A stretch of DNA of 8,649 bases from Flavobacterium sp. (GCA_005792865.1 SXQR01000046.1:1-8649); one strand, 5' to 3'. Shown: positions 1 to 8,094, counted from the stretch's first letter. The notes: a model not told the origin generated them from the letters alone. A program made the numbers and translations.

Positions 1-3000
1 GATCATGGAGCGGAACAGTTATCCCGAAGAGACCTACTACACGTTTTCCTATACGCCTATTCCGGGCGATAACGGCGGCACGGCGGGCATGATCTGCGCC
101 AATACCGACGATACTTCCCGCATCCTCAATGAACGTTCCCTGCAGGTACTGCGGAACCTCGGCAAACTCTCGTTCAAGGACAACGAACCGGCCGACATCT
201 ACAAGAAGACCGCCCGGGTCTTGCGCGACAACAACAAGGATTTTCCCTTCGCATTATTTTATGAGGTGGACGAGCGCGAACAATTGGCGCGCGCGGTGGC
301 ATGGGCCGGCGATAAAACTGAATATTCGGCGCTTCCGATGCAGGTGGACATCAACGCTGACCACGCCGAAAATCCCAACATTACCGCGGCCGTTTTGACT
401 GGCGAGGTCGTGCTTTCACAGAACAACGGCCGGCGTCCCGATGTCCCCAAGGGATTTTGGGATATCCCCCCAAGACAATTCCTGCACATTCCGCTGCGGA
501 TCGCAAACGGGAGATTGCCGGCCGCGGTGCTGACCGTCGGGCTCAATCCGTACCGCAAATACGATAAGGAATACCAGGATTTCATCAGGCTGTTGTCGGA
601 TCAATTGTCATTGGTACTCAACAACATGCACGCGCTCAATGAAGAACGCAAAAGAGCTGAAGCATTGGCGGAGATAGATCATGCCAAAACGCTTTTTTTC
701 AATAATATAAGTCATGAATTTCGCACGCCGCTAACGTTGATCCTGGGGCCAATCGAGGAAATTTTGCGATCCGGCCCGCAAGCGATGCCCGACGCGATGC
801 CCGCACTTGAAACGACTCACCGCAATGCCATGCGCCTGCTAAAATTGGTCAACACGCTGCTCGATTTCAGCAGGATCGAAAGCGGGCGGCACCAGGCGCG
901 ATTCGCACCCGTGAAACTCGACGCGCTCACCGTGAACCTTGCGGCCGCATTTCGGTCGGTCATGGAAAAAGGCGGACTGTTATTCGAGGTCGATGCCACC
1001 CCTCTGGATGAGCCGGCATTCGTAGACGCGGACCTTTGGGAAAAGATCGTGCTCAACCTACTTTCCAATGCCTTTAAATTTACGCTCAGGGGAAAAGTTA
1101 TGCTGATCCTTACACAGGAGAAGAAAATGGCCGTCCTGCGCGTTTCCGATACCGGTTCGGGGATTCCCGCTGCCGAATTGCCCAAACTGTTCACCCGCTT
1201 TCACCGGATCCACAATACCGTCGGCAGGACCTACGAGGGCAGCGGCATTGGGCTTTCCATGATCCGCGAACTTGTCAGGATGCACGGCGGCACGATTGAG
1301 GCCGAGAGCACTGAAGGAATCGGCAGCACGTTTACGGTGCGGATTCCACTTGGGAATGCGCATCTTCCCAAAGACCAGGTGTTCAACGACGTCGAAGCCC
1401 TGACGGCCATCAGCGAAATCTATGTCAGCGAGGCCGAGACCCTCCTGGAGGCTTCGGAACCTGAAATTGCACGCGAGGACGCACAGAAACCGCGCGTTCT
1501 GGTCGTCGATGACAATCCGGACATGCGCGACCACATCGAATCGATTCTCTCCCGGCAATACAATGTTGTAACGGCGGCCAACGGTGCGGAGGCACTGCAA
1601 CTGGTTGAAGAGCGTGGGCCCGATCTTATCCTCAGCGACATCATGATGCCGGTAATGGACGGGATCGAGCTTTTGGGCAGGCTACGCAAAAATCCGAGGA
1701 TGGCCAACATCCCGATCATCCTGCTTTCGGCGCGTGCGGGCGAGGAGGCGCGAATAGAAGGCATCGACACCGGCGCCGACGACTACCTCGTGAAGCCATT
1801 TTCGTCCCGTGAACTCATCGCGCGCATCCAGGCCCAGCTCAAGATGGCCCATGCCCGTTCGCACGCCGAGCGCCAGATCCGCAACCTGTTCAACCAGGCA
1901 CCGGCGGCAATCAACATTTTCAGGGGACCTAAACACATCGTTGAGCTCGCCAACCCCAAAATGCTTGAGCTGTGGGACAAAAGCGCCGACCAGGTCATGA
2001 ACCGGCCGCTCATCGAGGCGTTGCCCGAACTCGCAGGACAAGGCTTTGACAAGATATTGGACGGTGTCCTTGAAACGGGCCAGCGCGTTGTCCAGCCCGA
2101 AACCATCGTACAGCTCATGCGCGGCGGGAAGCTCGCCGATATTTTCGTCAAGGTCGTGTATGAACCGTTGTATGACGAGGACTCGCGGGTGGTGGGCATC
2201 ATGACCGTGGCCGACGACATCACCGAATCGGTACTGGCGCGCAAGGCGATCGAGGAAAGCCAGGACCGCCTGGCCGTGGCACTTGATGCCGGCAGCATGG
2301 GGACATTTGATTTCTATCCGGCGACAGGTAAATTGATATGGTCCGAGAAAACGCGTGAACTCTTTGGAATCCCTCCGGGCAAGCCCGTGGATTATGAGGT
2401 TTTCGTGGCTGCCATCCACCCCGAGGACCGCGAGGCGGCGCGGATGGTTTCGCAAAATGCCCTGCACGGGCAAAACCACGGCGAATATGAGAATGAATAC
2501 CGGACCATAGGGGCCGACGGGGAGATCCGGTGGGTCCGCGCAAAGGGACGCGTCGATTTTGACAGTGAGGGAAATGCAACCCGGTTTTCGGGGGTCACGC
2601 AGGACATCACACAGCGCAAACTGGACGAGCAGGCCCTTCGGGAATCGGAAGCGCGTTTCCGTTCCATCGCCGACCAATCGCCTATGATCGTTTTCATGAC
2701 CGAGGCCGACGACCGCGCCAGCATTTCCTATTTCAACCGCATGTGGCTTGACTATACCGGTCAATCCAATGCAATGGCCCTTGGACTTGGCTGGCAGGGA
2801 ATCGTTCACCCGGATGAGGTTGACGAAGTCGCCACAGTCTATAAGGAGGCGCATGGACAACAGATTTCCTATATCCTGGATGCGATTAGGTTGCGGCGCT
2901 ACGACGGCCAATACAGATGGCACATGTTCAAGAGCAACCCCCGGTTCTCGGAATCGGGTGAATTTTTGGGTTACCTGGGCGTTGGACTCGACATTCACGA

Positions 3001-4168
3001 TCAAAAAATGGCCGTGGATGCCATCCGCGAAAGCGAGAGCCGTTTCAGGATGCTGGCCGAGAAATTGCCACACATGGTATGGGTCACAAACGCACTAGGC
3101 CAGGAGGAGTACGTTTCGGGCCAGTGGGAAAGCTACACGGGGGTCACCGGTTCCGGAATTGGCGCCATGGAACGGTTTGTACACCCTGATGATACCGTAG
3201 CGGTAAGGTCGGCATGGGAACGCAGCATGGAAACCGGCCTGAACCTACGGGTGGATGCGCGGTTCAGGAATGGCGACGGCCAGTTCAGGTGGCATTCGAT
3301 CATCGGGGAACCGGTGCGCGATACATCGGGCACGATCATAAAATGGGTCGGTGTGATTGCCGACATCCACCACGAAAGGACTTTTTCTCAAAAACTCGAG
3401 CAGGTCGTGGAAATGCGGACCAACGAACTCCTGGTCAAGAACGACGATTTGGAAAAGATGAACCGCGAACTCGAATCGTTTGCCTACATCTCAAGCCATG
3501 ACCTACAGGAACCCTTGCGCAAGATCCAGACCTTCGCGTCCCGGATCATGGACCGCGAGTACGATTCGCTTTCAGATACCGGGCGCACCTATTTCCAACG
3601 CATGCAGGATGCAGCGCTGCGGATGCAGACCCTGATCGAGGACCTGCTCGCCTATTCGCGCACCACAAATGAGGAGCGAAAGATCGAGCGCGCCGACCTG
3701 AACGTTGTACTCGATGAGATTTGCGAGGAATTTGGCGAGGAGATCGTAGCCAAGGGAGCCAAAATTACGGCGGGAGCGCTCGGCACTGCGATGATCATCC
3801 CGTTCCAGTTCAGGCAGTTGCTGCACAACCTTTTTGTCAATTCGCTCAAATTTGCACGGAAGGAAGTACCGGCCGAAATCACCGTGACCAGCGAAACGAT
3901 AGACGGAAATCCCGCGATCCACCCCAAATTGCTGGCAGGGCGGCAATATACCCATCTGAGGGTTTCGGATAACGGCATCGGCTTTGAGCCCGAATACGGC
4001 GAAAAGATTTTTGAGGTGTTCCAAAGGCTGCACGGGCGTGACAAATACAGCGGGACCGGGATCGGGCTGGCCATCGTCAAGAAAATCATCGACAACCATG
4101 GCGGCTACATTTCTGCGACGGGGCGTCCGGGCGAAGGCGCCACATTTGACATTTACCTGCCCGCCTGA
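1..4168 (+). CDS. Hybrid sensor histidine kinase with two kinase cores and an internal receiver (5' partial)
   Basis: The protein senses signals through PAS/GAF domains and autophosphorylates on histidine. The reading frame is open to the left edge. The first ATG, at 5, lies inside a PAS beta-strand region (EETYYTFSYTPIPGD), so the true start is upstream. Residues counted from that ATG: PAS end 1-40; GAF about 45-210; kinase 1 with H-box NNISHEFRTPLTLI (His237), N-box LNLLSNAFKF (Asn351/Asn355), G1 DTGSGIP (382-388), G2 GSGIGLS (412-418); receiver about 496-615 with acidic pair Asp502/Asp503, phospho-acceptor Asp545, Ser575 and Lys597; PAS domains at about 624-745, 752-872, 878-1000 and 1008-1124; a helical coiled linker about 1125-1160; kinase 2 with YISSHDLQEPLRK (His1165), N-box around Asn1275/Asn1279, DNGIGF (1322-1327) and GTGIGL (1350-1355). 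All catalytic motifs of both kinases look intact. No membrane segment is visible. Stop is TGA at 4166-4168. The ligand is unknown. Family assignment is certain; signal and output are not. Confidence 0.95.
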   Translation, partial: IMERNSYPEETYYTFSYTPIPGDNGGTAGMICANTDDTSRILNERSLQVLRNLGKLSFKDNEPADIYKKTARVLRDNNKDFPFALFYEVDEREQLARAVAWAGDKTEYSALPMQVDINADHAENPNITAAVLTGEVVLSQNNGRRPDVPKGFWDIPPRQFLHIPLRIANGRLPAAVLTVGLNPYRKYDKEYQDFIRLLSDQLSLVLNNMHALNEERKRAEALAEIDHAKTLFFNNISHEFRTPLTLILGPIEEILRSGPQAMPDAMPALETTHRNAMRLLKLVNTLLDFSRIESGRHQARFAPVKLDALTVNLAAAFRSVMEKGGLLFEVDATPLDEPAFVDADLWEKIVLNLLSNAFKFTLRGKVMLILTQEKKMAVLRVSDTGSGIPAAELPKLFTRFHRIHNTVGRTYEGSGIGLSMIRELVRMHGGTIEAESTEGIGSTFTVRIPLGNAHLPKDQVFNDVEALTAISEIYVSEAETLLEASEPEIAREDAQKPRVLVVDDNPDMRDHIESILSRQYNVVTAANGAEALQLVEERGPDLILSDIMMPVMDGIELLGRLRKNPRMANIPIILLSARAGEEARIEGIDTGADDYLVKPFSSRELIARIQAQLKMAHARSHAERQIRNLFNQAPAAINIFRGPKHIVELANPKMLELWDKSADQVMNRPLIEALPELAGQGFDKILDGVLETGQRVVQPETIVQLMRGGKLADIFVKVVYEPLYDEDSRVVGIMTVADDITESVLARKAIEESQDRLAVALDAGSMGTFDFYPATGKLIWSEKTRELFGIPPGKPVDYEVFVAAIHPEDREAARMVSQNALHGQNHGEYENEYRTIGADGEIRWVRAKGRVDFDSEGNATRFSGVTQDITQRKLDEQALRESEARFRSIADQSPMIVFMTEADDRASISYFNRMWLDYTGQSNAMALGLGWQGIVHPDEVDEVATVYKEAHGQQISYILDAIRLRRYDGQYRWHMFKSNPRFSESGEFLGYLGVGLDIHDQKMAVDAIRESESRFRMLAEKLPHMVWVTNALGQEEYVSGQWESYTGVTGSGIGAMERFVHPDDTVAVRSAWERSMETGLNLRVDARFRNGDGQFRWHSIIGEPVRDTSGTIIKWVGVIADIHHERTFSQKLEQVVEMRTNELLVKNDDLEKMNRELESFAYISSHDLQEPLRKIQTFASRIMDREYDSLSDTGRTYFQRMQDAALRMQTLIEDLLAYSRTTNEERKIERADLNVVLDEICEEFGEEIVAKGAKITAGALGTAMIIPFQFRQLLHNLFVNSLKFARKEVPAEITVTSETIDGNPAIHPKLLAGRQYTHLRVSDNGIGFEPEYGEKIFEVFQRLHGRDKYSGTGIGLAIVKKIIDNHGGYISATGRPGEGATFDIYLPA
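3461..3549 (+). repeat. Direct repeat copy A: kinase H-box region shared with the next gene
   Basis: This 89-nt stretch encodes the H-box region of kinase 2 in the first gene. By eye it matches 5893-5981 at 80 of 89 positions without gaps. The encoded peptides, including the Met just before, are identical (MNRELESFAYISSH... to ...TFASRI), so all nine differences are synonymous. It is the best-conserved part of a longer paralogous kinase module (roughly 3420-4165 against 5850-6600). Confidence 0.85.
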
Positions 4169-4173
4169 GCGGG
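4160..4173 (+). terminator. Weak hairpin over the first kinase's stop codon; doubtful terminator or attenuator
   Basis: CCCGC (4160-4164) can pair with GCGGG (4169-4173) around the loop CTGA, which contains the last coding base and the TGA stop of the first kinase. The stem is only 5 bp but all G-C. A run of six T follows at 4183-4188, about ten bases after the stem, which is too far for a standard intrinsic terminator. It may act as a weak attenuator or be chance in GC-rich DNA. Confidence 0.2.
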
Positions 4174-4203
4174 GTTTCAGGATTTTTTCGTATTTTAGGG
4201 ATC
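4169..4203 (+). promoter_or_regulatory. 35-nt gap between the two kinase genes with an AGGG ribosome-site-like element and a possible -7 box
   Basis: The short spacer is T-rich in its second half. TATTTTAG at 4191-4198 is close to the Bacteroidota -7 consensus TAnnTTTG (one mismatch at the conserved positions), but no convincing -33 TTTG box is seen at the expected distance, and the element sits only 5 nt before the ATG, which would give an almost leaderless transcript. AGGG at 4197-4200 ends three bases before the ATG and could serve as a tight, weak ribosome site. Co-transcription from upstream is the simpler reading. Confidence 0.2.
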
Positions 4204-6609
4204 ATGACCGCGAACGAGTTCTCAAATGCTTTTTCGGCAATGCCGGGCGTAGCCGCCATGCTGGCAACGGATGACCCTAATTTCACGGTGATGGCGTGCA
4301 CACAGGACTTTGCACGTGTCGCGAAAAGGTCGCCAAGGGAACTCATCGGGAAGCCCCTTGTCAAGATCTTTCCCCTGAATCCGAACATCCCGTTAAAGTC
4401 GCAGGGCATGCTGCGGAATTCCTTCAGGCGTGTGCTCAAATCGGGCACCGAAGACCGGATGCCGCTTCAACGTTACGATATCGAAATAAATGACGGCAAG
4501 TTTGAGGAGCGTTACTGGCGAATCTTTAACCGCCCCTTTCTCACTGATGACGGAAAAATTGCGGGCATCTTGCATGCCGCCGAGGACATCACCTTTGAGG
4601 TGCTCAATGACAAGCGCGAGCGCCGGATCAGGGGTTTCGAGCAGGCGTTCGACCTTTTCATGGATGCCCCGCAGGCCATCTGCATCGTCTCGGGGCCGGA
4701 ACTGGTCATCGGCCTTGCCAACCGCACCTTGTTGAAGTTGCTCTGCGTCGATGCCGGGATCGTGGGCAAACCGCTTCGCGAAGCCCTTCCCGATGCACAA
4801 TCGGGCGCGATGAGCGAGATCCTGAACCACGTGCTCGAGACCGGCCAGTCGTTTGAGGATACTCAAATGCCGGTGACGCTGCCCTGCAACGGAAATCCTC
4901 GGCATTATTTCCACGTGACCTGTCAACCCTTTTTTGAATTCGGGAAAAAAGAGGCGTCAGGTGTCCTGGCCTACGGCCATGATGTAACCGATAAAGTAAA
5001 TGCCATTCAACAGCTTCGCGAAAAACAGCAACGGTACCGGATGCTCATCGAGGAAGCGCCCATCGCCACGGCGGTCTATTACGGACCTGATTTTGAAATC
5101 AGGTATATCAACGAAATCATGCTCCATTACTGGCAAAAAGACCAATCGATTCAAGGTCTCCCCTTCTCCAAAGCGCTGCCCGAATTGACCGATTCCACCT
5201 ATTTGCTACAGATGCAACAGACCTACAGGACGGGCCGGGCCTTTGAAGGTTTTGGCATTGAGGCGACGCTGGTGCGCGAAGGCAGGCCACATACCGCCTA
5301 TTACAACTACATGTTCAAGGCATTGCGCGATGAAAACGGCGAGATATACGGCATCCACCACACCGCCATCGATGTGACCAAGCAGGTCCTGAACCAGCAA
5401 AAACTCGAAAAAAGCGAACGGGAGTTCAGGGAGTTGTCACAATCCCTTGAGGAAAAAGTGTACGAACGGACCTTCCTGATTTCGCAATTGAACGAGACTT
5501 TCCGGCATGCCGAACGCACGGGGAAATTCGGGAGTTACAGATACAACCTCCGGACAGGTGAACTCTCCTACTCGGATAACCTGTACCGGATCTTTGGGAC
5601 CGAAATCGGTGCTTTCCAACCATCGTTGGAAAATTTCATGGATCTGGTCCATCCGGACGATCGCCCCGCCGTGCAGCAGGATGCCAAAAGACAATTTCTC
5701 CAGGGCAATCCATGGGAACATGAATACCGGCTGGTGCGCAAGGACGGACAGACGATCTGGGTGCGCGGCAGTACCGATAAGATCGTGGCGTCCGACCGCA
5801 ATGAATACCTTATTGGCACCTTGCAGGATATCACGCAGGAGAAGATGCGCGAGAGGCAACTCACCGAGAACAATGCAAAGCTGGTCGAAATGAACCGCGA
5901 ACTGGAATCGTTCGCCTACATTTCAAGCCACGACCTGCAGGAGCCGCTGCGCAAGATCCAGACCTTTGCGTCCCGGATCATCGAGGAGGAACAATCGGCG
6001 CTCAGCGAAAGGGCGGCCGGGTATTTTGAACGGATCATGAACGCGGCACACCGCATGCAGATCCTGATCGACGACCTGTTGGCCTATTCTCGGACCAATG
6101 TCGAGGACCGCAATTTTGAGCGCGTGGATCTTTCGGACCTGATTGGCGAGATATCTGAAGAATTAAGCGAAGACCTCCAGGTTTACCAGGCGATGATTGA
6201 AACGGGCAAGCTTGGACAGGTAACCATCATCCCTTTCCAGTTCCGCCAGTTGCTGCACAACCTGATTGGGAATGCGCTCAAGTTTTCAAGGCCTGAAAAA
6301 TTACCCCATATCTACATCACGAGCGAATCCGGCACCGGCAGCAGCCTTGGCGTGTCCCAGCTTGACCCGGCGGCACGTTACAGCCATATCCGTTTTTCGG
6401 ACAACGGGATCGGTTTTCCGCCCGAATTCGCCGACAAGATCTTTGAGGTTTTCCAGCGCCTCCACACCCGCGAAAAATACAGCGGCACCGGCATTGGCCT
6501 GTCTATCGTGCGCAAAATCGTCGAGAATCACGACGGATTCATTACCGCGACAGGCGAGCCCAACAAAGGGGCAACTTTTGATATTTACATCCCTGAAAGG
6601 GAAATTTGA
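4204..6609 (+). CDS. Multi-PAS sensor histidine kinase, soluble, without fused receiver
   Basis: An 801-residue sensor kinase. Domains: four PAS modules at about 8-135, 144-265, 275-395 and 432-550; a helical segment about 395-430 between PAS 3 and 4; a short linker; then the kinase core. The H-box is AYISSHDLQEPLRK with phospho-acceptor His576, in the style of bacteriophytochrome-type HisKA domains. The ATP-binding domain has N-box residues Asn686/Asn690, DNGIGF (733-738), the F-box region KIFEVFQRLH and GTGIGL (761-766). No signal peptide or membrane helix is seen, so it should act in the cytosol. ATG at 4204 is chosen because the first PAS begins within ten residues and AGGG precedes it. 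It starts 35 nt after the large hybrid kinase, and its kinase core is a close paralogue of that protein's last module. There is no receiver or output domain, so it must pass phosphate to a partner in trans. The PAS ligands cannot be read from sequence. Confidence 0.95.
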   Translation: MTANEFSNAFSAMPGVAAMLATDDPNFTVMACTQDFARVAKRSPRELIGKPLVKIFPLNPNIPLKSQGMLRNSFRRVLKSGTEDRMPLQRYDIEINDGKFEERYWRIFNRPFLTDDGKIAGILHAAEDITFEVLNDKRERRIRGFEQAFDLFMDAPQAICIVSGPELVIGLANRTLLKLLCVDAGIVGKPLREALPDAQSGAMSEILNHVLETGQSFEDTQMPVTLPCNGNPRHYFHVTCQPFFEFGKKEASGVLAYGHDVTDKVNAIQQLREKQQRYRMLIEEAPIATAVYYGPDFEIRYINEIMLHYWQKDQSIQGLPFSKALPELTDSTYLLQMQQTYRTGRAFEGFGIEATLVREGRPHTAYYNYMFKALRDENGEIYGIHHTAIDVTKQVLNQQKLEKSEREFRELSQSLEEKVYERTFLISQLNETFRHAERTGKFGSYRYNLRTGELSYSDNLYRIFGTEIGAFQPSLENFMDLVHPDDRPAVQQDAKRQFLQGNPWEHEYRLVRKDGQTIWVRGSTDKIVASDRNEYLIGTLQDITQEKMRERQLTENNAKLVEMNRELESFAYISSHDLQEPLRKIQTFASRIIEEEQSALSERAAGYFERIMNAAHRMQILIDDLLAYSRTNVEDRNFERVDLSDLIGEISEELSEDLQVYQAMIETGKLGQVTIIPFQFRQLLHNLIGNALKFSRPEKLPHIYITSESGTGSSLGVSQLDPAARYSHIRFSDNGIGFPPEFADKIFEVFQRLHTREKYSGTGIGLSIVRKIVENHDGFITATGEPNKGATFDIYIPEREI
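5893..5981 (+). repeat. Direct repeat copy B: kinase H-box region shared with the upstream gene
   Basis: Counterpart of 3461-3549, in the same orientation about 2.4 kb downstream. About 90 percent of bases are identical by eye count and the encoded peptide is the same. It marks tandem duplication of the kinase module, or ongoing gene conversion between the two neighbours. Confidence 0.85.
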
Positions 6610-6614
6610 ACAAC

Positions 6615-7052
6615 ATGGAAAAGAGAAACTACAAGATCGTGATCGATGCACCTGCATCCAAAGTATGGAAGGTCCTCTGGGACAAAGATACCTATACCGA
6701 CTGGACTGGAGTTTTTTGCGAAGGCTCTTACGTCAAGTCTGATTTTACCGAAGGCGGCCGCGCCCACTTCCTGACTCCCAGCGGCGAGGGCATGTACAGC
6801 GTCGTGGACACCAATCGCGAAAACCAGGTGATGTCCTTCAGGCACATCGGGATGCTCAAAAACGGCGAAGAGATGCCGCTGGATGACCAGACACGCAGCT
6901 GGAGCGGGGCCATGGAGACCTATAATCTCAGCGAAAAGGACGGCAAGACAACCCTGGAAGTCGAACTCGACATCACCGAGGAGCACGCAACATACTTTGA
7001 CGGTGCCTTTCCTAAAGGGCTGACCCGCGTAAAGGAACTCGCCGAAAGTTAG
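6615..7052 (+). CDS. SRPBCC / AHSA1-like START-fold protein
   Basis: A 145-residue single-domain protein of the SRPBCC (START/Bet v 1-like) superfamily, whose members form a helix-grip fold with a hydrophobic pocket. Visible family features are the N-terminal strand NYKIVIDAPASKVWKVLWD, the YTDWTGVFCEGSY segment, a central glycine-rich turn, MSFRHIGM, the YNLSEKDGKTTLEVELDI strand pair and a C-terminal helix ending in RVKELAES. It covers the normal length of the family. No catalytic residues can be assigned. ATG at 6615 is preferred because the family usually begins MEKxNYK; it lies 5 nt after the second kinase's stop. An in-frame TTG at 6606, overlapping that stop (TTGA), would add three residues and sits better after AAGGGA at 6597-6602. 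The close spacing implies co-transcription and probable translational coupling with the kinase. Its function, possibly ligand binding, is not known. Confidence 0.88.
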   Translation: MEKRNYKIVIDAPASKVWKVLWDKDTYTDWTGVFCEGSYVKSDFTEGGRAHFLTPSGEGMYSVVDTNRENQVMSFRHIGMLKNGEEMPLDDQTRSWSGAMETYNLSEKDGKTTLEVELDITEEHATYFDGAFPKGLTRVKELAES

Positions 7053-8083
7053 CGAACAAGGCTCTCCCAGGCTCCATTGCCATACCATAGTTTGCCGTCC
7101 CTGACTTCCAGCGGCGACGCAATATTATTGGTATAAAGTGCGCCTGTGCCCAGCCCCTGCGGCATGGAGACGCCGAGCGCGTGCGTAAACTGCGCAATGG
7201 CATTAAGGCCGACAGAAGATTCAAGTGCCGAGGTGATCCACCACCCGATGCCCAGTTCCTCTGCCAGGGCAATCCATTGCTTGGTCGCGGCGAATCCGCC
7301 CAACAAGCTCGGTTTTAAAATAATGTAATGGGGACAGATATGTTCCATCAGGGAGCGCATTTCGGATGGGTGGTTGATGCCGATCAGTTCCTCGTCCAAT
7401 GCAATGGGAATACCGGCCCTTTTGACTATCTCTGCCATCCTGTCATGCTTCTTGGGCGCTATCGGTTGCTCAATGCTATGAATTTCAAAGCCAGACAGTT
7501 GTTCAATTTTATCTAAAGCCGAATTTGCATCAAAAGCGCCGTTCGCATCGACTCTGATTTCCAAAGCATCGGGCGGAAAATCGACACGGATTTCCTCCAA
7601 AATTTTCAATTCCTGATTAAAATCTATCGCCCCGATCTTCATCTTCAGGCAGCGGAAACCCGCCTCGATCTTCTTCGAAACCTGTGCGCGCATGTGATCC
7701 GGATCCCCCATCCAGATCAACCCATTGATGGGGATGCCCTCCTGGCCCGAGGTGAACGGTGACGGATAAAGAACCATCGGATCTTCGCTTTGCAAGGAAA
7801 GAAAGGCAGCCTCAACCCCAAAACGGATGCTGGGCCAATCGGTGAGATGCCGGTCAAGTGCAATGGGATCCATCTGGATATTATCGCATACCCATGCCAG
7901 TTTCTCCTCAAAACCACTGCGGTCGTCAATGCTCAGCCCCCGCAGGAGGCCACATTCGCCGATGCCACGCCGGCCGCCGTCATCAATCACGATGAACCAG
8001 CTTTCCTTTTGCGTCATCACGCCCCGCGAGGTTCCCGCCGGGACAATGAATTCCAGGACGTGCTTAAAATATGAGGCTTTCAA
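7049..8083 (-). CDS. menC: o-Succinylbenzoate synthase (menaquinone biosynthesis, enolase superfamily)
   Basis: MenC dehydrates SHCHC to o-succinylbenzoate, a cytosolic step of menaquinone synthesis. The 344-residue protein has the full enolase-superfamily catalytic set: KxK at Lys147/Lys149 (CLKMKIG), metal ligands Asp179 (RVDANG), Glu205 (SIEQP) and Asp230 (ALDEE), and base Lys257 (ILKPS). The N-terminal capping region (PAGTSRG, then KESWF and GIGECG) and C-terminal MPQGLGTGALYTNN match my memory of Bacteroidota MenC proteins. The same superfamily includes dipeptide epimerases and N-succinylamino-acid racemases, so side activity is possible. Start: no ATG lies upstream in frame, and the next internal Met (residue 23) would remove the conserved PAGTSRG, so TTG at 8083-8081 is chosen. 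It follows the UPF0173-like hydrolase gene by 11 nt and is probably in its operon. Its stop interlocks with that of the convergent SRPBCC gene. No menE lies downstream, so it is the last gene of the cluster. Confidence 0.92.
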   Translation of the reverse strand: MKASYFKHVLEFIVPAGTSRGVMTQKESWFIVIDDGGRRGIGECGLLRGLSIDDRSGFEEKLAWVCDNIQMDPIALDRHLTDWPSIRFGVEAAFLSLQSEDPMVLYPSPFTSGQEGIPINGLIWMGDPDHMRAQVSKKIEAGFRCLKMKIGAIDFNQELKILEEIRVDFPPDALEIRVDANGAFDANSALDKIEQLSGFEIHSIEQPIAPKKHDRMAEIVKRAGIPIALDEELIGINHPSEMRSLMEHICPHYIILKPSLLGGFAATKQWIALAEELGIGWWITSALESSVGLNAIAQFTHALGVSMPQGLGTGALYTNNIASPLEVRDGKLWYGNGAWESLVR

Positions 8084-8094
8084 ATGTTTGAATG

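Noticed and set aside
5..7. ATG at 5 as the true start of the first kinase
   Set aside because: The following residues are the last strands of a PAS domain and the frame is open to position 1, so the gene begins upstream of the window.
1058..1600. 180-codon - strand open frame over the kinase 1/receiver junction
   Set aside because: Antisense shadow of the ATP-binding and receiver domains, with no family features.
1682..3073. 463-codon open frame on the - strand inside the first kinase
   Set aside because: It lies wholly antisense to well-conserved PAS and receiver coding sequence, has no recognisable domain, and is explained by GC-rich codon use leaving the opposite frame open.
7049..8083. 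Dipeptide epimerase instead of MenC
   Set aside because: The enolase-superfamily motifs alone would allow it, but the N- and C-terminal blocks resemble Bacteroidota MenC and the gene sits next to a hydrolase I associate with menaquinone clusters in that phylum.
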